Counted from the first letter of the stretch, positions 1 through 8,540 are shown. The stretch is 36,844 bases of DNA from Deltaproteobacteria bacterium (GCA_021831785.1 JAKBMB010000003.1:1-36844); one strand, 5' to 3'. Notes: a model not told the origin generated them from the letters alone. Numbers and translations: made by a program.

Positions 1-122
1 GGGCCGCCGTGCCCGCCACGATGCGCGGGCGCCACGCCCGCGCGACCAATGAATCATCGGCCACAGGGCGGGCACGGCGGCCCGCCCTACTACTCAAAAA
101 TTCACAAACTCTCAGCATGACA
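1..122. repeat. Dispersed palindromic repeat, copy 1 (cut by window edge)
   Basis: Positions 1-17 (gggccgccgtgcccgcc) are the exact reverse complement of 67-83. Between them lies an inner hairpin, gcgcgggcg / cgcccgcgc with a cca loop, at about 23-43. The flank at 88-122, from the ctactactc motif to the catgac motif, reappears in inverse orientation at about 8204-8240 with a single mismatch in the compared part. The same GC-rich core recurs at about 8249 and about 36740. The left part of this copy is cut off by the window start. It resembles a non-coding MITE or REP-like element. No coding frame is evident in it. Confidence 0.85.
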
Positions 123-434
123 TCCATGCCCTGCGGTCATTTATGAAGCTACTTCTAATGTAACTCGAAAGGCTCGATTTTGGCCGTCGGGCCGAGTTGA
201 ACGCTGTTGGCTCCGGCGTTATCGACGTTCTCGAGTTGCTGGTGTGTGCGGGCGAGGCGGCCTTTAGCAATGCGCACAAGCGCAGAGCAAGCGGCTGTTG
301 CTTAGTTCCGCGTCGCTCGAGTGCGCAGGCGCTATCGAGGCGCGGCTGAACGGCGATCGACGCTCGATGTACGGCGGCGGAATTTGCCGAGGCCGCGTTA
401 AGGCGGTCAAATCAAATCCGCGGGCGATTTAGAC
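123..434. other. Intergenic region, no gene seen
   Basis: No convincing coding frame is visible between the repeat and the rplS promoter. The first bases, about 119-144, resemble 8515-8540 (gacatcc...cggtcattt), so the repeat flank extends slightly into this stretch. The usual upstream neighbours of rplS (rpsP, rimM, trmD) are not here. Confidence 0.6.
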
Positions 435-462
435 TTGAGCCGAAGCTGAAAGCTACTATAAT
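435..462 (+). promoter_or_regulatory. Predicted sigma-70-type promoter of rplS
   Basis: A TTGAGC -35 box at 435-440 and a perfect TATAAT -10 box at 457-462 are separated by 16 bases. The -10 ends 26 bases before the rplS start codon, leaving a short leader with a GCGGAG ribosome-binding site at 475-480. This suggests that rplS is transcribed on its own here. Confidence 0.7.
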
Positions 463-488
463 GATGGCTCCAACGCGGAGTCCGAACG

Positions 489-836
489 ATGTCCAACCTA
501 GTGAACAAACTTGAGCAAGAGCAACTACGCGAGGGCTTGCCGGCCTTTCGCGTGGGCGACACGGTGCGCGTGCAGGTCAAGGTCGTCGAGGGCGAAAGAG
601 AGCGTACTCAGACCTTCGCTGGAACGGTGATAAGAATCAATCGCGGCGCGAACCGAACGCGCTTCACCGTGCGCAAGATTTCCTACGGCATTGGCGTGGA
701 GCGGATTTTCCCGCTGCATTCACCGCACCTGGAGCGAATCGAGGTCGTCAGCCGAGGCCGCGTCCGGCGGGCGCGCCTCTATTATATCCGCAAGCTTTCG
801 GGTAAGGCCGCGCGCATCCAAACCACGACACAATGA
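489..836 (+). CDS. rplS: 50S ribosomal protein L19
   Basis: The 115-residue product has the normal length of bacterial L19, which sits at the 30S-50S interface of the ribosome. Family hallmarks are visible: the [20 protein letters not shown] segment, the [22 protein letters not shown] stretch at about residues 42-63, and the [19 protein letters not shown] region. The C-terminus is basic, with [18 protein letters not shown]. The ATG start is supported by a GCGGAG ribosome-binding site eight bases upstream and by a strong promoter. In many bacteria rplS ends an rpsP-rimM-trmD-rplS operon. Here only rplS is seen and it has its own promoter. The next gene is convergent. Confidence 0.97.
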   Translation: MSNLVNKLEQEQLREGLPAFRVGDTVRVQVKVVEGERERTQTFAGTVIRINRGANRTRFTVRKISYGIGVERIFPLHSPHLERIEVVSRGRVRRARLYYIRKLSGKAARIQTTTQ

Positions 837-885
837 GTCGTCGGCCGGGCGGCTTGGTGCTCGGCGTTGCTTGAGGCGGTTAGGC

Positions 886-901
886 CAAGGCCGAAGCCTT
901 G
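886..901. terminator. Short hairpin between convergent genes
   Basis: A perfect 6-bp stem, CAAGGC / GCCTTG, encloses a stable CGAA tetraloop. It lies between the ends of rplS and the convergent bactofilin gene. There is no T-run on either side, so a role as an intrinsic terminator is only suggested by its position. Confidence 0.3.
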
Positions 902-1354
902 TCAGTCGCGCCGCTCAGGGGCCTGGGGAGTCTCCGGCATGATCTCGAGGTCGCCGTTGACCTGGGCTCCTTCGCAAACTTGTAGTGAAGCGGCCGCGAT
1001 TCGCCCGGTCACGCGCGCCAGCGGCCCGAGCAGTACCTGTCGAGCGCCGCTTACGTTGCCGCGCAACTCCCCGAGCACGATCAGCCGGGGCGCTGTGATA
1101 AGGCCTTCGACACTTGCCTTCGAGTCGACCACCACGAGGTGTACCGAACTGACCTCGCCGCGAAAGCGTCCCTCAATCCGCACCGGTTCACTAAAGGCCA
1201 AGCGGCCCGACACGGTCACGTCCGGGCCGACAGCCAGCCGAGTTCTGCTGCTTGTCATCAGCATCGTGTCGTCGCTAAACCGCGCCTCATCCGAGACCTC
1301 GCCCTGCCGAGCGGCGCTGGGATCGAGTCGGCGATTTTCCGTGTCAGGCGTCAT
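902..1354 (-). CDS. Bactofilin family (polymer-forming cytoskeletal) protein
   Basis: The 150-residue product has the repetitive, valine- and glycine-rich pattern of the bactofilin beta-helix. From about residue 38, short strands alternate with turns (VGPDVTVSGRLAFSEPVRIEG, then RFRGEVSS, GLITAPRLIVLGELRGNVSG, and ARVTGRIAAASLQVCEGAQV). Bactofilins polymerise without nucleotide and serve as membrane-linked scaffolds in cell shape, stalk formation or chromosome organisation. The first 35 residues are polar and probably disordered, and the tail is short. The gene begins 30 bases after the end of the upstream ABC ATPase gene on the same strand, so the two may be co-transcribed. No M23 peptidase, a frequent bactofilin neighbour, is present. 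The family call is good but the cellular role is unknown. Confidence 0.85.
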   Translation of the reverse strand: MTPDTENRRLDPSAARQGEVSDEARFSDDTMLMTSSRTRLAVGPDVTVSGRLAFSEPVRIEGRFRGEVSSVHLVVVDSKASVEGLITAPRLIVLGELRGNVSGARQVLLGPLARVTGRIAAASLQVCEGAQVNGDLEIMPETPQAPERRD

Positions 1355-1384
1355 TCGCGCTGCATCTTCAAGCTCGCTCCCGCC

Positions 1385-2413
1385 TCAAGGTGCCGGAAAG
1401 ACGTGGCAAGCTACGGCGTGGCCTGCACCTCCAGTCTCAAGTGGAGGCTCGACCGTCTTGCAAATGTCGATCGCATAAGGACATCGCGGATGGAACCGGC
1501 ATCCGGGCGGCGGGTTCAGTGGACTCGGCACCTCGCCGGGCAAGCGAATGCGCTCGCTGCGCTCGTCAGCTTTGATCGTAGGCACCGCGGAAAGCAATGC
1601 GCGCGTGTAAGGGTGGCGAGGGTTGCGATAGATTTCGTCGCGGTCGGCTATCTCCACGATTTTGCCCACGTACATGATGGCCACGCGACGGCTGACATGC
1701 TCTACCACGCGCAAATCGTGGGCGATGAAAAGGTAGGTCAGATTCAAGCGCAACTGAAGGTCTTGCAGCAGGTTTATGATCTGGGCTTGGATTGAAACGT
1801 CGAGCGCCGAGACCGGTTCGTCGAGCACGATAAATCTAGGCTCGACCGCTAGCGCGCGGGCGATGCCGATGCGCTGGCGCTGGCCGCCGGAGAACTCGTG
1901 CGGGTAGCGCCCGAGCGCCTGCGCGTCAAGACCGACCATCTGCAGCAATTCAACGATCCGCGCGCGCTTTTCCGCGCCCCGCTTAAGCTTGTGGATTTCA
2001 ATGCCCTCACCGACGATTGAATGGACGCGCATACGCGGGTTGAGCGAGGAGTAGGGGTCTTGAAAGACCAATTGCATCTGGCGGCGTAAGTGGCGCATCC
2101 GGCGCCGGCTCAACTGCCCCAGTTCTTGTCCGTCGAAGAATACTTCTCCGGCGGAGGGCCTAATCAGGCCAAGTATGAGACGCCCCAGCGTGGACTTGCC
2201 GGAACCCGACTCACCGACCAGGCCCAGCGTTTCGCCCGGATAAATGTCGAGGTCAACATCCTCAACCGCCTTGACCGTGAGCCGGGTGCGCTTTAGCAAA
2301 CCGACGGCGCCGGCGGCGAACTCCTTGCGCAGCCGGCGAGTTCTTACCAGAGGCGCCGGCGTTGAGGCTTTGCTGTCTTCCACTGGGGAGCTATACGCGG
2401 ATGCAAGCGACAT
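1385..2413 (-). CDS. Oligopeptide/dipeptide ABC transporter ATP-binding protein (OppF/DppF type)
   Basis: The 342-residue product is an ABC ATPase of the oligopeptide/nickel importer class. Walker A GESGSGKST lies at about residues 67-75. The Q-loop is in VFQDPYSSLNP at about 116-126, the signature FSGGQRQR at about 174-181, and Walker B IVLDEP at about 195-200. The H-loop is in FIAHDL. The C-terminal oligopeptide_HPY domain is present, with [16 protein letters not shown] and conserved cysteines that bind an iron-sulfur cluster in some members. It would pair with the OppD-type ATPase encoded just upstream, whose end overlaps this start by 23 bases. That overlap indicates translational coupling. 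No permease or solute-binding protein gene is in the window, so the substrate cannot be named. Confidence 0.93.
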   Translation of the reverse strand: MSLASAYSSPVEDSKASTPAPLVRTRRLRKEFAAGAVGLLKRTRLTVKAVEDVDLDIYPGETLGLVGESGSGKSTLGRLILGLIRPSAGEVFFDGQELGQLSRRRMRHLRRQMQLVFQDPYSSLNPRMRVHSIVGEGIEIHKLKRGAEKRARIVELLQMVGLDAQALGRYPHEFSGGQRQRIGIARALAVEPRFIVLDEPVSALDVSIQAQIINLLQDLQLRLNLTYLFIAHDLRVVEHVSRRVAIMYVGKIVEIADRDEIYRNPRHPYTRALLSAVPTIKADERSERIRLPGEVPSPLNPPPGCRFHPRCPYAIDICKTVEPPLETGGAGHAVACHVFPAP

Positions 2414-3377
2414 AATGCTCAGGAGCCTTGGCTTCCAATGGCGGCTCGACCCGAGCGCAGTCGTCGATCGCGATCGGACAGCGCGGATGGAACCGACAAC
2501 CGGGCGGCGGATTAAGCGGACTCGGCACCGTGCCCGGGATCGCCCGCAGCCTGCTGCCCGGTGCGGTGCCCATCGCGGGAATCGAATCGAGCAGCGCGCG
2601 CGTGTACGGATTTAGCGGGTTGCGAAACAGTGCTTGCGCCGCCGCCCGCTCCATCACGCGCGCAGCGTAAAGGATCGTTACCTCGTCGGCGTACTCGGCG
2701 ACCAAGCCGAGGTCGTGAGTCACCAGGATCACCGAGAGGCCTAAGCGCTGCTTGAGTTCGCTGATCAAGTCGAGGATTTGCGCTTGGATCGTTACGTCCA
2801 GCGCGGTAGTCGGCTCGTCGGCGATGAGCAGGCGCGGGTTGCACGACAACGCCATCGCGATCATCACGCGCTGGCGCATTCCGCCCGACAGTTGATGGGG
2901 ATAATCGTCAACGCGCCGTTCAGGATCGGCAATTTTGACCAGCTTAAGCATCTCGATCGAGCGCTCGCGCGCCTGCTTTCGCGTGGCGCCCTGATGCAGC
3001 CGGATCGCTTCGCCGATTTGGCTGCCAACGGTGAACACCGGATTTAGCGAGGTCATCGGCTCCTGGAACACCATGGCAATTTTCGCCCCGCGCAGCCGGC
3101 GCATCTCGTGCTCGCTCAACCGGCATAGATCGATGCCTTCGAACCAGATTTGGCCTCCGACGATTTTCCCGCGCTCCGGCAAAAGCCGCATAATTGATAG
3201 CGCGGTGACGGTTTTGCCCGAACCCGACTCGCCCACGATGCACACGAGTTTCCCCGGCTGAACGACGAAGCTCACGTCGTCCACGGCCCGCACTTCGCCC
3301 TGGTCGGTGAAAAATGACGTGCGAAGCCCGCACACGCGCAGCAGCGGTTCCATCCGGTTGTTCTCATGATACACCAC
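2391..3377 (-). CDS. Oligopeptide/dipeptide ABC transporter ATP-binding protein (OppD/DppD type)
   Basis: The 328-residue product is the second ATPase of an oligopeptide-type importer. It shows Walker A GESGSGKT at about residues 49-56, the Q-loop [16 protein letters not shown], the signature [15 protein letters not shown] and Walker [15 protein letters not shown]. The H-loop is in [14 protein letters not shown], followed by the oligopeptide_HPY tail [15 protein letters not shown]. The GGMRQR signature is typical of the OppD/DppD subfamily, as opposed to GGQRQR in OppF/DppF. The start shown is a GTG. An ATG at 3353 (beginning MEPLLRV) is an equally good start and would remove eight residues. 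Upstream lies about 200 bases of non-coding sequence and then the sensor kinase, so the permease genes must be elsewhere or have been lost. Confidence 0.93.
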   Translation of the reverse strand: MVYHENNRMEPLLRVCGLRTSFFTDQGEVRAVDDVSFVVQPGKLVCIVGESGSGKTVTALSIMRLLPERGKIVGGQIWFEGIDLCRLSEHEMRRLRGAKIAMVFQEPMTSLNPVFTVGSQIGEAIRLHQGATRKQARERSIEMLKLVKIADPERRVDDYPHQLSGGMRQRVMIAMALSCNPRLLIADEPTTALDVTIQAQILDLISELKQRLGLSVILVTHDLGLVAEYADEVTILYAARVMERAAAQALFRNPLNPYTRALLDSIPAMGTAPGSRLRAIPGTVPSPLNPPPGCRFHPRCPIAIDDCARVEPPLEAKAPEHYVACIRV

Positions 3378-3579
3378 TTCGAAGGCGCTCCGATAAAGCC
3401 TCGACTACGCAAATCGACGCGCAGCGTAAACCGAACCGCGGCGGGTCTCGGGGGGCTTTTTCACGGCGCGCATTGCGGCGTTCGCCGCCGGCAGTTAATG
3501 CCGGCTGCCCATCGGACAGATACGCCTGCGCAAGACCGGGGGCCAACCCTCGACCGGCATCGGCCTGACGAAGCCGCGG

Positions 3580-6267
3580 TCAGCGATACACTACCGAGAC
3601 GCCGTCCAGATAGCGCGAAAGCGACGCGATCAGCTTTTCGAGAGCTTGCGCGTCGTTTTGCCGCGCAGCCTGCTCAAGACCGGCCCCCAGCTCGCTGATG
3701 GTGTCGAAGCCATAGCTGCCGCCTTCACCCTTAAGCGCGTGGCCCAGACGCTGCAAGCCCGCGTAGTCGCCGCCTTCCAGGGCCGCGCGCAGCAGCAGGA
3801 GATCCCGGCGTTTGTTGGCGAGAAAACCCGGGACAATCTCCTTAAGCTCGGCCGAGACCTCGATCACGGGCGCGCTGTCGGCCGGACGCGCCGGGGTCGG
3901 CGAAGGCCCGAACTTGGCGCTCGCGGTCTCCCCCAGCGCTCGCAGTAGAACGTCCTTTTTCACCGGCTTGCTCACGTGAGCATCGCACCCCGCTTCAAGA
4001 CCCGCCCGGACGTCGTCGGAAAAAGCCGAGGCGGTCAGTGCGATGACCGGAGTGGGCGCTCGCCCCTGTTCATGTTCCCATTTGCGGAGGGCCCTAACGG
4101 CCGCGTACCCGTCCATCACCGGCATCTGGTGGTCCATGAGGACCACGTCGTAGTAGGAGGTCATGAACTTGTCCAGAGCGACTTTGCCGTTCTCGGCGAA
4201 ATCAAGCTGATGACCGCTGCCTCTGAGGTAGACCTGAATCAAGAGCCGATTGTCCGCGGAGTCCTCGGCCAGCAGGATGCGCAGCGGACGCTCGGCCGCA
4301 ACTTCTCTGGGGGCAGGCGGTTGTCCGGCGGGCAGCGGACGCGGCTGGGCGACGCCCGCCATGTCGGCTACCAGACTAAGGAGATCGGCCCGCTTGATGG
4401 GCTTTATCAGCCATGTGTTCAGCCCTGCGGCACGCAAGCGGGCCAGCTTGACGTTCAGCTCGTCCGTGGTGAGCATCGGGATGGCCGGGACCGTGCCGCT
4501 CCACAAGGCAACGCCGTCAAAGACGGACCGGTCCTGATCGCACAAGATTGCCGCCGCCTGGGGCATCCGGAGGTCGACCAGCAGGCATTGATAGGGCTGC
4601 CCACTTTTTGCAGCGGTTTCGATTTTCTCCGTAATTTCCGCAGCGCTGGCGGCTTCATCGACCTTGCTGCCGCGCTCGGCAAGGAACTCGCGCAAAACGA
4701 CGCGGTTGATCATCGCGCCGTCCGCGACCAAAATTCGCAGGCCGCGAAGGTCCGGGCCTTGCGCCTGGCCGTCGGACCGCGGCTGCGCCATGAGCGAAAG
4801 CTTGAAGTGAAAGATACTGCCCTTGCTCAGCTCGCTTTCCACCCACACGGTCCCGTTCATCAGTTCGACCAGTCGCTTTACGATCGCCAGCCCGAGCCCG
4901 CTGCCCCCATACTGGCGGGTAGTCGAGGAGTCCACCTGCGTAAAGTGCGTAAAAATGACCTCCGCTTTGTCGCGCGGTATGCCGATGCCGGTGTCGGAAA
5001 CTGAAAAGTGGAGCGCGCAACTGCCGTCGTCAGGGGCAGCATCTCTGCTGACCGTGAGCACCACTTCGCCCTGGCCCGTGAACTTGATGGCGTTGCTGAG
5101 CAGGTTGAGCAGAATCTGGTACAGGCGCAGCGGGTCGCCGATAAGTTTAAGCGGTACGCTCGGCGTGATCCGGACGGCTAGCTCAAGACCTTTGCCATGC
5201 GCCGCGATCGCCAGGGTCTCAGCCGCGCGCTCGGCCAGTTCAGCCAGGTCGAACCCAATCTGCTCGAGCTTAAGCCGGCCGCTCTCGACGAGCGCGAGGT
5301 CAAGCACGTTGTTGATGAGCTCGAGCAAAAGCGTGCCGTTGGCGCGCATCACCTCGAGATTCCGGCGTTGTTCGCGGCTGAGCGGCGTCTCGTTCAGCAC
5401 ATCGGCCATGCCAAGAATGACGTTCATCGGCGTGCGGATCTCGTGCGAGATGCTCGAGAGAAACTCGGACTTAGCCCGCAGCGCCGCCATCGCTTGCTCA
5501 CGCGCATCGATGAGGTCGCTCTGCATCCGTCTGAGCTCGGCGAGGCTTTCGTTGAGCTGTCCCTGCGCGTGCTCGCGCTGGATCACTTCGCGCTGCAAGC
5601 GCTCCCCACTTTCCGTAAGCCGCCTGATGGCAAGGCTCTGCGCGCGCGAGCGCCGCATAAACCATGTGACGCTCTGGGCCAGGCCGACCGCGACCAGCAG
5701 AGCGAACCAGTGAAGCGAAGTAGCGGGATCGTTCGGCGAAATCAGCTTGTCGCTGAACACCATGGCCACCATAGCCGTGACATTCAATGCGGCCTGCCAT
5801 AGTGGAGCCCACGGCATGAGCAATGCCGTGCCGAAGACCAGCAGCATCAGCGACGCAAACAGCCGCTCGGTGCGGCCCCCGTCCAGCACGGTCATCACGC
5901 TCACGCTGACAATTATCAGAAGGCAAAGGGCAAAAGAGACGGCCTGCGACCAGCGCTTGAACCATTGCGTCCAACTCAGGGCTAGGACTACGGCCGCCAC
6001 AGCCATGTTGAACGCATGGTAGCTAACAAGAACAAAGAGAAGCTGGGGTTTTGATTGTATTTGCGATATAAGACGTATTGGTTGAGAAAGGAAAAGGATA
6101 AGCGTTGCTATGCGAACTGAACGAACGGCGAAAGTGGCGCTGTCGGGCTCAGTTTCGGGCATGTGCCAGAGCTTAGCGATTCGGCACACCAACGCGCTGC
6201 GGCGTTGACTAGCGCCGCTTGCACGGGCTTCGGCCGGAGAGCTCGAAGAAACGTCCTCGGAAATCAT
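3580..6267 (-). CDS. Hybrid sensor histidine kinase with two receivers and an HPt domain
   Basis: The 895-residue protein is a membrane-bound phosphorelay kinase with a BarA-like layout. About five or six hydrophobic segments lie between residues 48 and 204, with no obvious periplasmic sensor domain. A coiled-coil linker leads to HisKA with the phospho-accepting His275 in SHEIRTP. The ATPase domain follows, with N-box LLNLLSNAIKF at about 386-396, DTGIGIP at 425-431 and GGSGLGLA at about 454-461. Receiver 1 (about 510-635) keeps Asp565 and Lys622, but its acidic pocket reads VADGA, so the second acidic residue is missing. Receiver 2 (about 661-780) is canonical, with Asp712 in LMDHQMP. The C-terminal HPt has His843 in LGHALKGEGG. 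No separate output regulator is adjacent. The start could instead be Met36 (position 6162), since neither start has a strong ribosome-binding site. Confidence 0.93.
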   Translation of the reverse strand: MISEDVSSSSPAEARASGASQRRSALVCRIAKLWHMPETEPDSATFAVRSVRIATLILFLSQPIRLISQIQSKPQLLFVLVSYHAFNMAVAAVVLALSWTQWFKRWSQAVSFALCLLIIVSVSVMTVLDGGRTERLFASLMLLVFGTALLMPWAPLWQAALNVTAMVAMVFSDKLISPNDPATSLHWFALLVAVGLAQSVTWFMRRSRAQSLAIRRLTESGERLQREVIQREHAQGQLNESLAELRRMQSDLIDAREQAMAALRAKSEFLSSISHEIRTPMNVILGMADVLNETPLSREQRRNLEVMRANGTLLLELINNVLDLALVESGRLKLEQIGFDLAELAERAAETLAIAAHGKGLELAVRITPSVPLKLIGDPLRLYQILLNLLSNAIKFTGQGEVVLTVSRDAAPDDGSCALHFSVSDTGIGIPRDKAEVIFTHFTQVDSSTTRQYGGSGLGLAIVKRLVELMNGTVWVESELSKGSIFHFKLSLMAQPRSDGQAQGPDLRGLRILVADGAMINRVVLREFLAERGSKVDEAASAAEITEKIETAAKSGQPYQCLLVDLRMPQAAAILCDQDRSVFDGVALWSGTVPAIPMLTTDELNVKLARLRAAGLNTWLIKPIKRADLLSLVADMAGVAQPRPLPAGQPPAPREVAAERPLRILLAEDSADNRLLIQVYLRGSGHQLDFAENGKVALDKFMTSYYDVVLMDHQMPVMDGYAAVRALRKWEHEQGRAPTPVIALTASAFSDDVRAGLEAGCDAHVSKPVKKDVLLRALGETASAKFGPSPTPARPADSAPVIEVSAELKEIVPGFLANKRRDLLLLRAALEGGDYAGLQRLGHALKGEGGSYGFDTISELGAGLEQAARQNDAQALEKLIASLSRYLDGVSVVYR

Positions 6268-7239
6268 CGTGAGCAGCCGTTATGAAGGATCTCCAGCCTC
6301 CGCAGTCGCTTGACAAGGCCGGACACCAAGGCGGGAATAGCCGAGTCTTCGCCTAAACATCATTGGAACGAGGTACGAGCGAACAACACATCAGAACCTT
6401 CCAGAAAGACCTTATAGCGGCAAGTCTAAGCCGACGAATGGATTCTCATCGGGAGACAAAAGCTAAAGAACTCTAACTCCTACCCGACCGCAACTTTTAT
6501 GCCGCATGCGTGGGCATGTCATGCGGTTGCCCTGCTATGCGGCACAAGCCGAAAACGTGGGATGGGTGATGTTGCGTCTGGTCTCATGTTGGCCTGCTCT
6601 AGAGATGACGGCTAACCGTCACCGAGCGGCTATCAGGGCCCCGGGTTCCGTCGCCAATGCTCCTTTCATCGCTTATCTGCACCTTGTCGGAATTTTCCCT
6701 CGCGTATGTATGCTGGGCACTCTCTCGGCTGTCGTTTGTACCTTTGCCGGTCTGTTTTTCTCTGCGGTTGGACAGGACGCGGCACTGGGACGCGAGGGTG
6801 GCGGCGAGCATAGTGGCTTTCCTCAAGGTTCGGGAGCGCTGGAGCCTGAACAGGCGCTTGAGGCGCCAGGACAATCTTGGCTCTGCACTTGGCTTCGCGC
6901 TAGAGCGCCGAGTTGGGCACCCTGCCAGGCCCGCCGGTTGCTGCATAGCCGCCCAGCCTTGCGCGCCGCGTTTCTGCTCGCCAGCTCTCGGCCAAACGTA
7001 ACCCGGTGCGGCCGCCCTCGCCCGCCGGGGATGGCGAGACCGCCTGGCGCAACGAAGCGCCGGCGCGGCTCTCCCGCCCGCACGCGAGCGCCGTGATCCG
7101 GCCTCCCTCTTCATCGCGTGGGGTTTCGTTTCACCTGAACGTTTCTCCACGCCCCGCCGCCCGACCGCTCTGAATTGCCAGCATATCGCATCACCAAGCC
7201 GGGCGCCATTTTTAAAAGTATTAACCGGAGGACAGAAAA
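6268..7239. other. Long stretch without a convincing gene
   Basis: Nearly 1 kb separates the divergent sensor kinase and the 7240 gene. Open frames exist on both strands (for example 6506-7096 and 6599-7150), but their translations are arginine-, alanine- and proline-rich, overlap one another and have no recognisable motifs. They look like GC-driven artefacts. The part from about 6300 to 6750 is less GC-rich than the coding regions. A decayed gene cannot be excluded. Confidence 0.5.
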
Positions 7240-8076
7240 ATGGAACTGCGCCTTATTACGGCTCGTAGCGAGCGCGAGGTGTTCGAGGAGGGTCTTACTC
7301 AAGCGCGGACGCTCAAAGGCCGCGGCTTTCGGGAGAAGAACTCCTCCCGTGTGGCCCAGGTTCATCTCGCCTTTAGCGAGCTTTACGGAGTTTACGACGA
7401 AAACGGTCCCGAGCCGGACCAGATGCTTGCGGGCTTTGCGATGCATAACATGGCCCAGTTCGGCCCCACCTGCATGAGGCCGGACCTCTCCCATCTGCCG
7501 CCCGAGAACGTTTACGAGATTGGCGAGCTGTGGTCGGTGGTTAGGGGAAACGGGCTCTCACTGCGTTCGGCGCGCGCCCTGGTGACTGCGCGCGCCGGCT
7601 GTGTACTTATTCCCGGGCTCAAGGGCGCGCGAGCGCTGTTCATCTATGCGGTAAGCCGCCGCGAGGACATGAACACCATCTATCCCGAGTTCGAGCCGTT
7701 CGGCCCGCCGGTCCTCGCCTCCTACGTGGAAACTCTCGACGGCGGGGCAGTGTATCTCCAACCCTTGGTGCTCCAGAGGCACGCCCTGGTTGAGGTGTTC
7801 TCGCGATTTTGCACGCTGCGGTTCGAGACCAACAGCGACTATAGCCGGATGAGGATCCACAACCCCTTCGCAGTGGTCCACGTCGACATGAGGTTGGTCT
7901 CCAGGCATCCCGACAGCCAGCCCAGCGTCCGCGGCTTCGGATCAAACGGCCTCGGCAAATCATTTCCGCGCAGCTTCGAGAGAGTCGAGCCTGCAACCTT
8001 CTCCCATCAGGCTTTCCAGCTCGCGGGGTCGGTGCACGCGGAGGAAACGATGAAAGAGCTGTCCACGGCAGGTTGA
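7240..8076 (+). CDS. Uncharacterised protein, possible GNAT-fold acyltransferase (FeeM/LuxI-like)
   Basis: This 278-residue protein is not firmly recognised. Its start is very well supported by GGAGGA at 7227-7232, seven bases before the ATG. It is soluble, with no signal peptide or membrane segment. Residues about 45-135 resemble the acetyltransferase core used by N-acyl amino acid synthases and acyl-homoserine-lactone synthases. A strand reads MLAGFAMHNM (about 62-71) and a VYEIGELWSVVRG segment (about 91-103) looks like the family's conserved Glu strand and turn. Then comes GNGLSLRSARALVTARAG, where a cofactor-binding loop and helix would be expected. The first 35 residues are basic and the last 60 appear loosely structured. 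The resemblance is by eye only. It stands alone, with a repeat downstream and no regulator next to it. Confidence 0.55.
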   Translation: MELRLITARSEREVFEEGLTQARTLKGRGFREKNSSRVAQVHLAFSELYGVYDENGPEPDQMLAGFAMHNMAQFGPTCMRPDLSHLPPENVYEIGELWSVVRGNGLSLRSARALVTARAGCVLIPGLKGARALFIYAVSRREDMNTIYPEFEPFGPPVLASYVETLDGGAVYLQPLVLQRHALVEVFSRFCTLRFETNSDYSRMRIHNPFAVVHVDMRLVSRHPDSQPSVRGFGSNGLGKSFPRSFERVEPATFSHQAFQLAGSVHAEETMKELSTAG

Positions 8077-8158
8077 TTGGTTATTTTCCGGCTTGAAGTG
8101 TCTGTCGACTTAGCGCGAGCGCACCTTTGCTTGTCGGCCGAAGGCAATCGACTCTACG

Positions 8159-8540
8159 GCATATCTTATAAACGCTTTCGCTTTTTCCGTCATGCTGAAC
8201 CCTTCGCCTGTCATGCCGAGAGTTTGTGAATTTTTGAGTAGTAGTGTGGGCCGCCGTGCCGGCCATGATGCGCGGGCGCTACGCCCGCGCGGCCAATGAA
8301 TCGGCAGCCTGCCAAAAATTCACAGGCCCCGAGCGCAGCGAGGAATCCCAGTGGATGCCGGCTCAGGGTAAACTCCGCGAAGTATCTACGCGAAGCGAAT
8401 TGGCTGAAAGGCGATGGCAGAAGGGCATAGAATCGCTGCGCGCAGATTCTTCGCCTGGCGGCTCAGAATGACCAAAGAGGGGCGCGCGGAGTAACCAAAG
8501 AGGGGCGCTCAGGCTGACATCCGTGCTCTACGGTCATTTG
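8159..8540. repeat. Composite dispersed repeat, copy 2
   Basis: Several modules of the repeat family are joined here. About 8166-8240 carries ataaacgctttcg, a gtcatgctgaac motif and an agagtttgtgaatttttg block that matches the start of the window in inverse orientation. About 8249-8300 is the GC-rich core with hairpin gcgcgggcg / cgcccgcgc (tac variant of the arm). About 8377-8467 closely matches 36609-36700, sharing the block ggctgaaaggcgatggca. The 15-base unit ACCAAAGAGGGGCGC occurs twice, at 8471-8485 and 8494-8508. The end (8515-8540) resembles 119-144. There is no coding content. It looks like nested or recombined MITE-type elements. Confidence 0.8.

Noticed and set aside
1-122. CRISPR-like or integron-like repeats at the window ends
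   Set aside because: The copies are palindromic, dispersed and lack regular spacers or a nearby integrase or cas gene.
6506-7150. Open frames of 196 aa (plus) and 183 aa (minus) in the long gap
   Set aside because: They overlap on opposite strands and both translations are arginine-, alanine- and proline-rich with no motifs, typical of GC-driven shadow frames.
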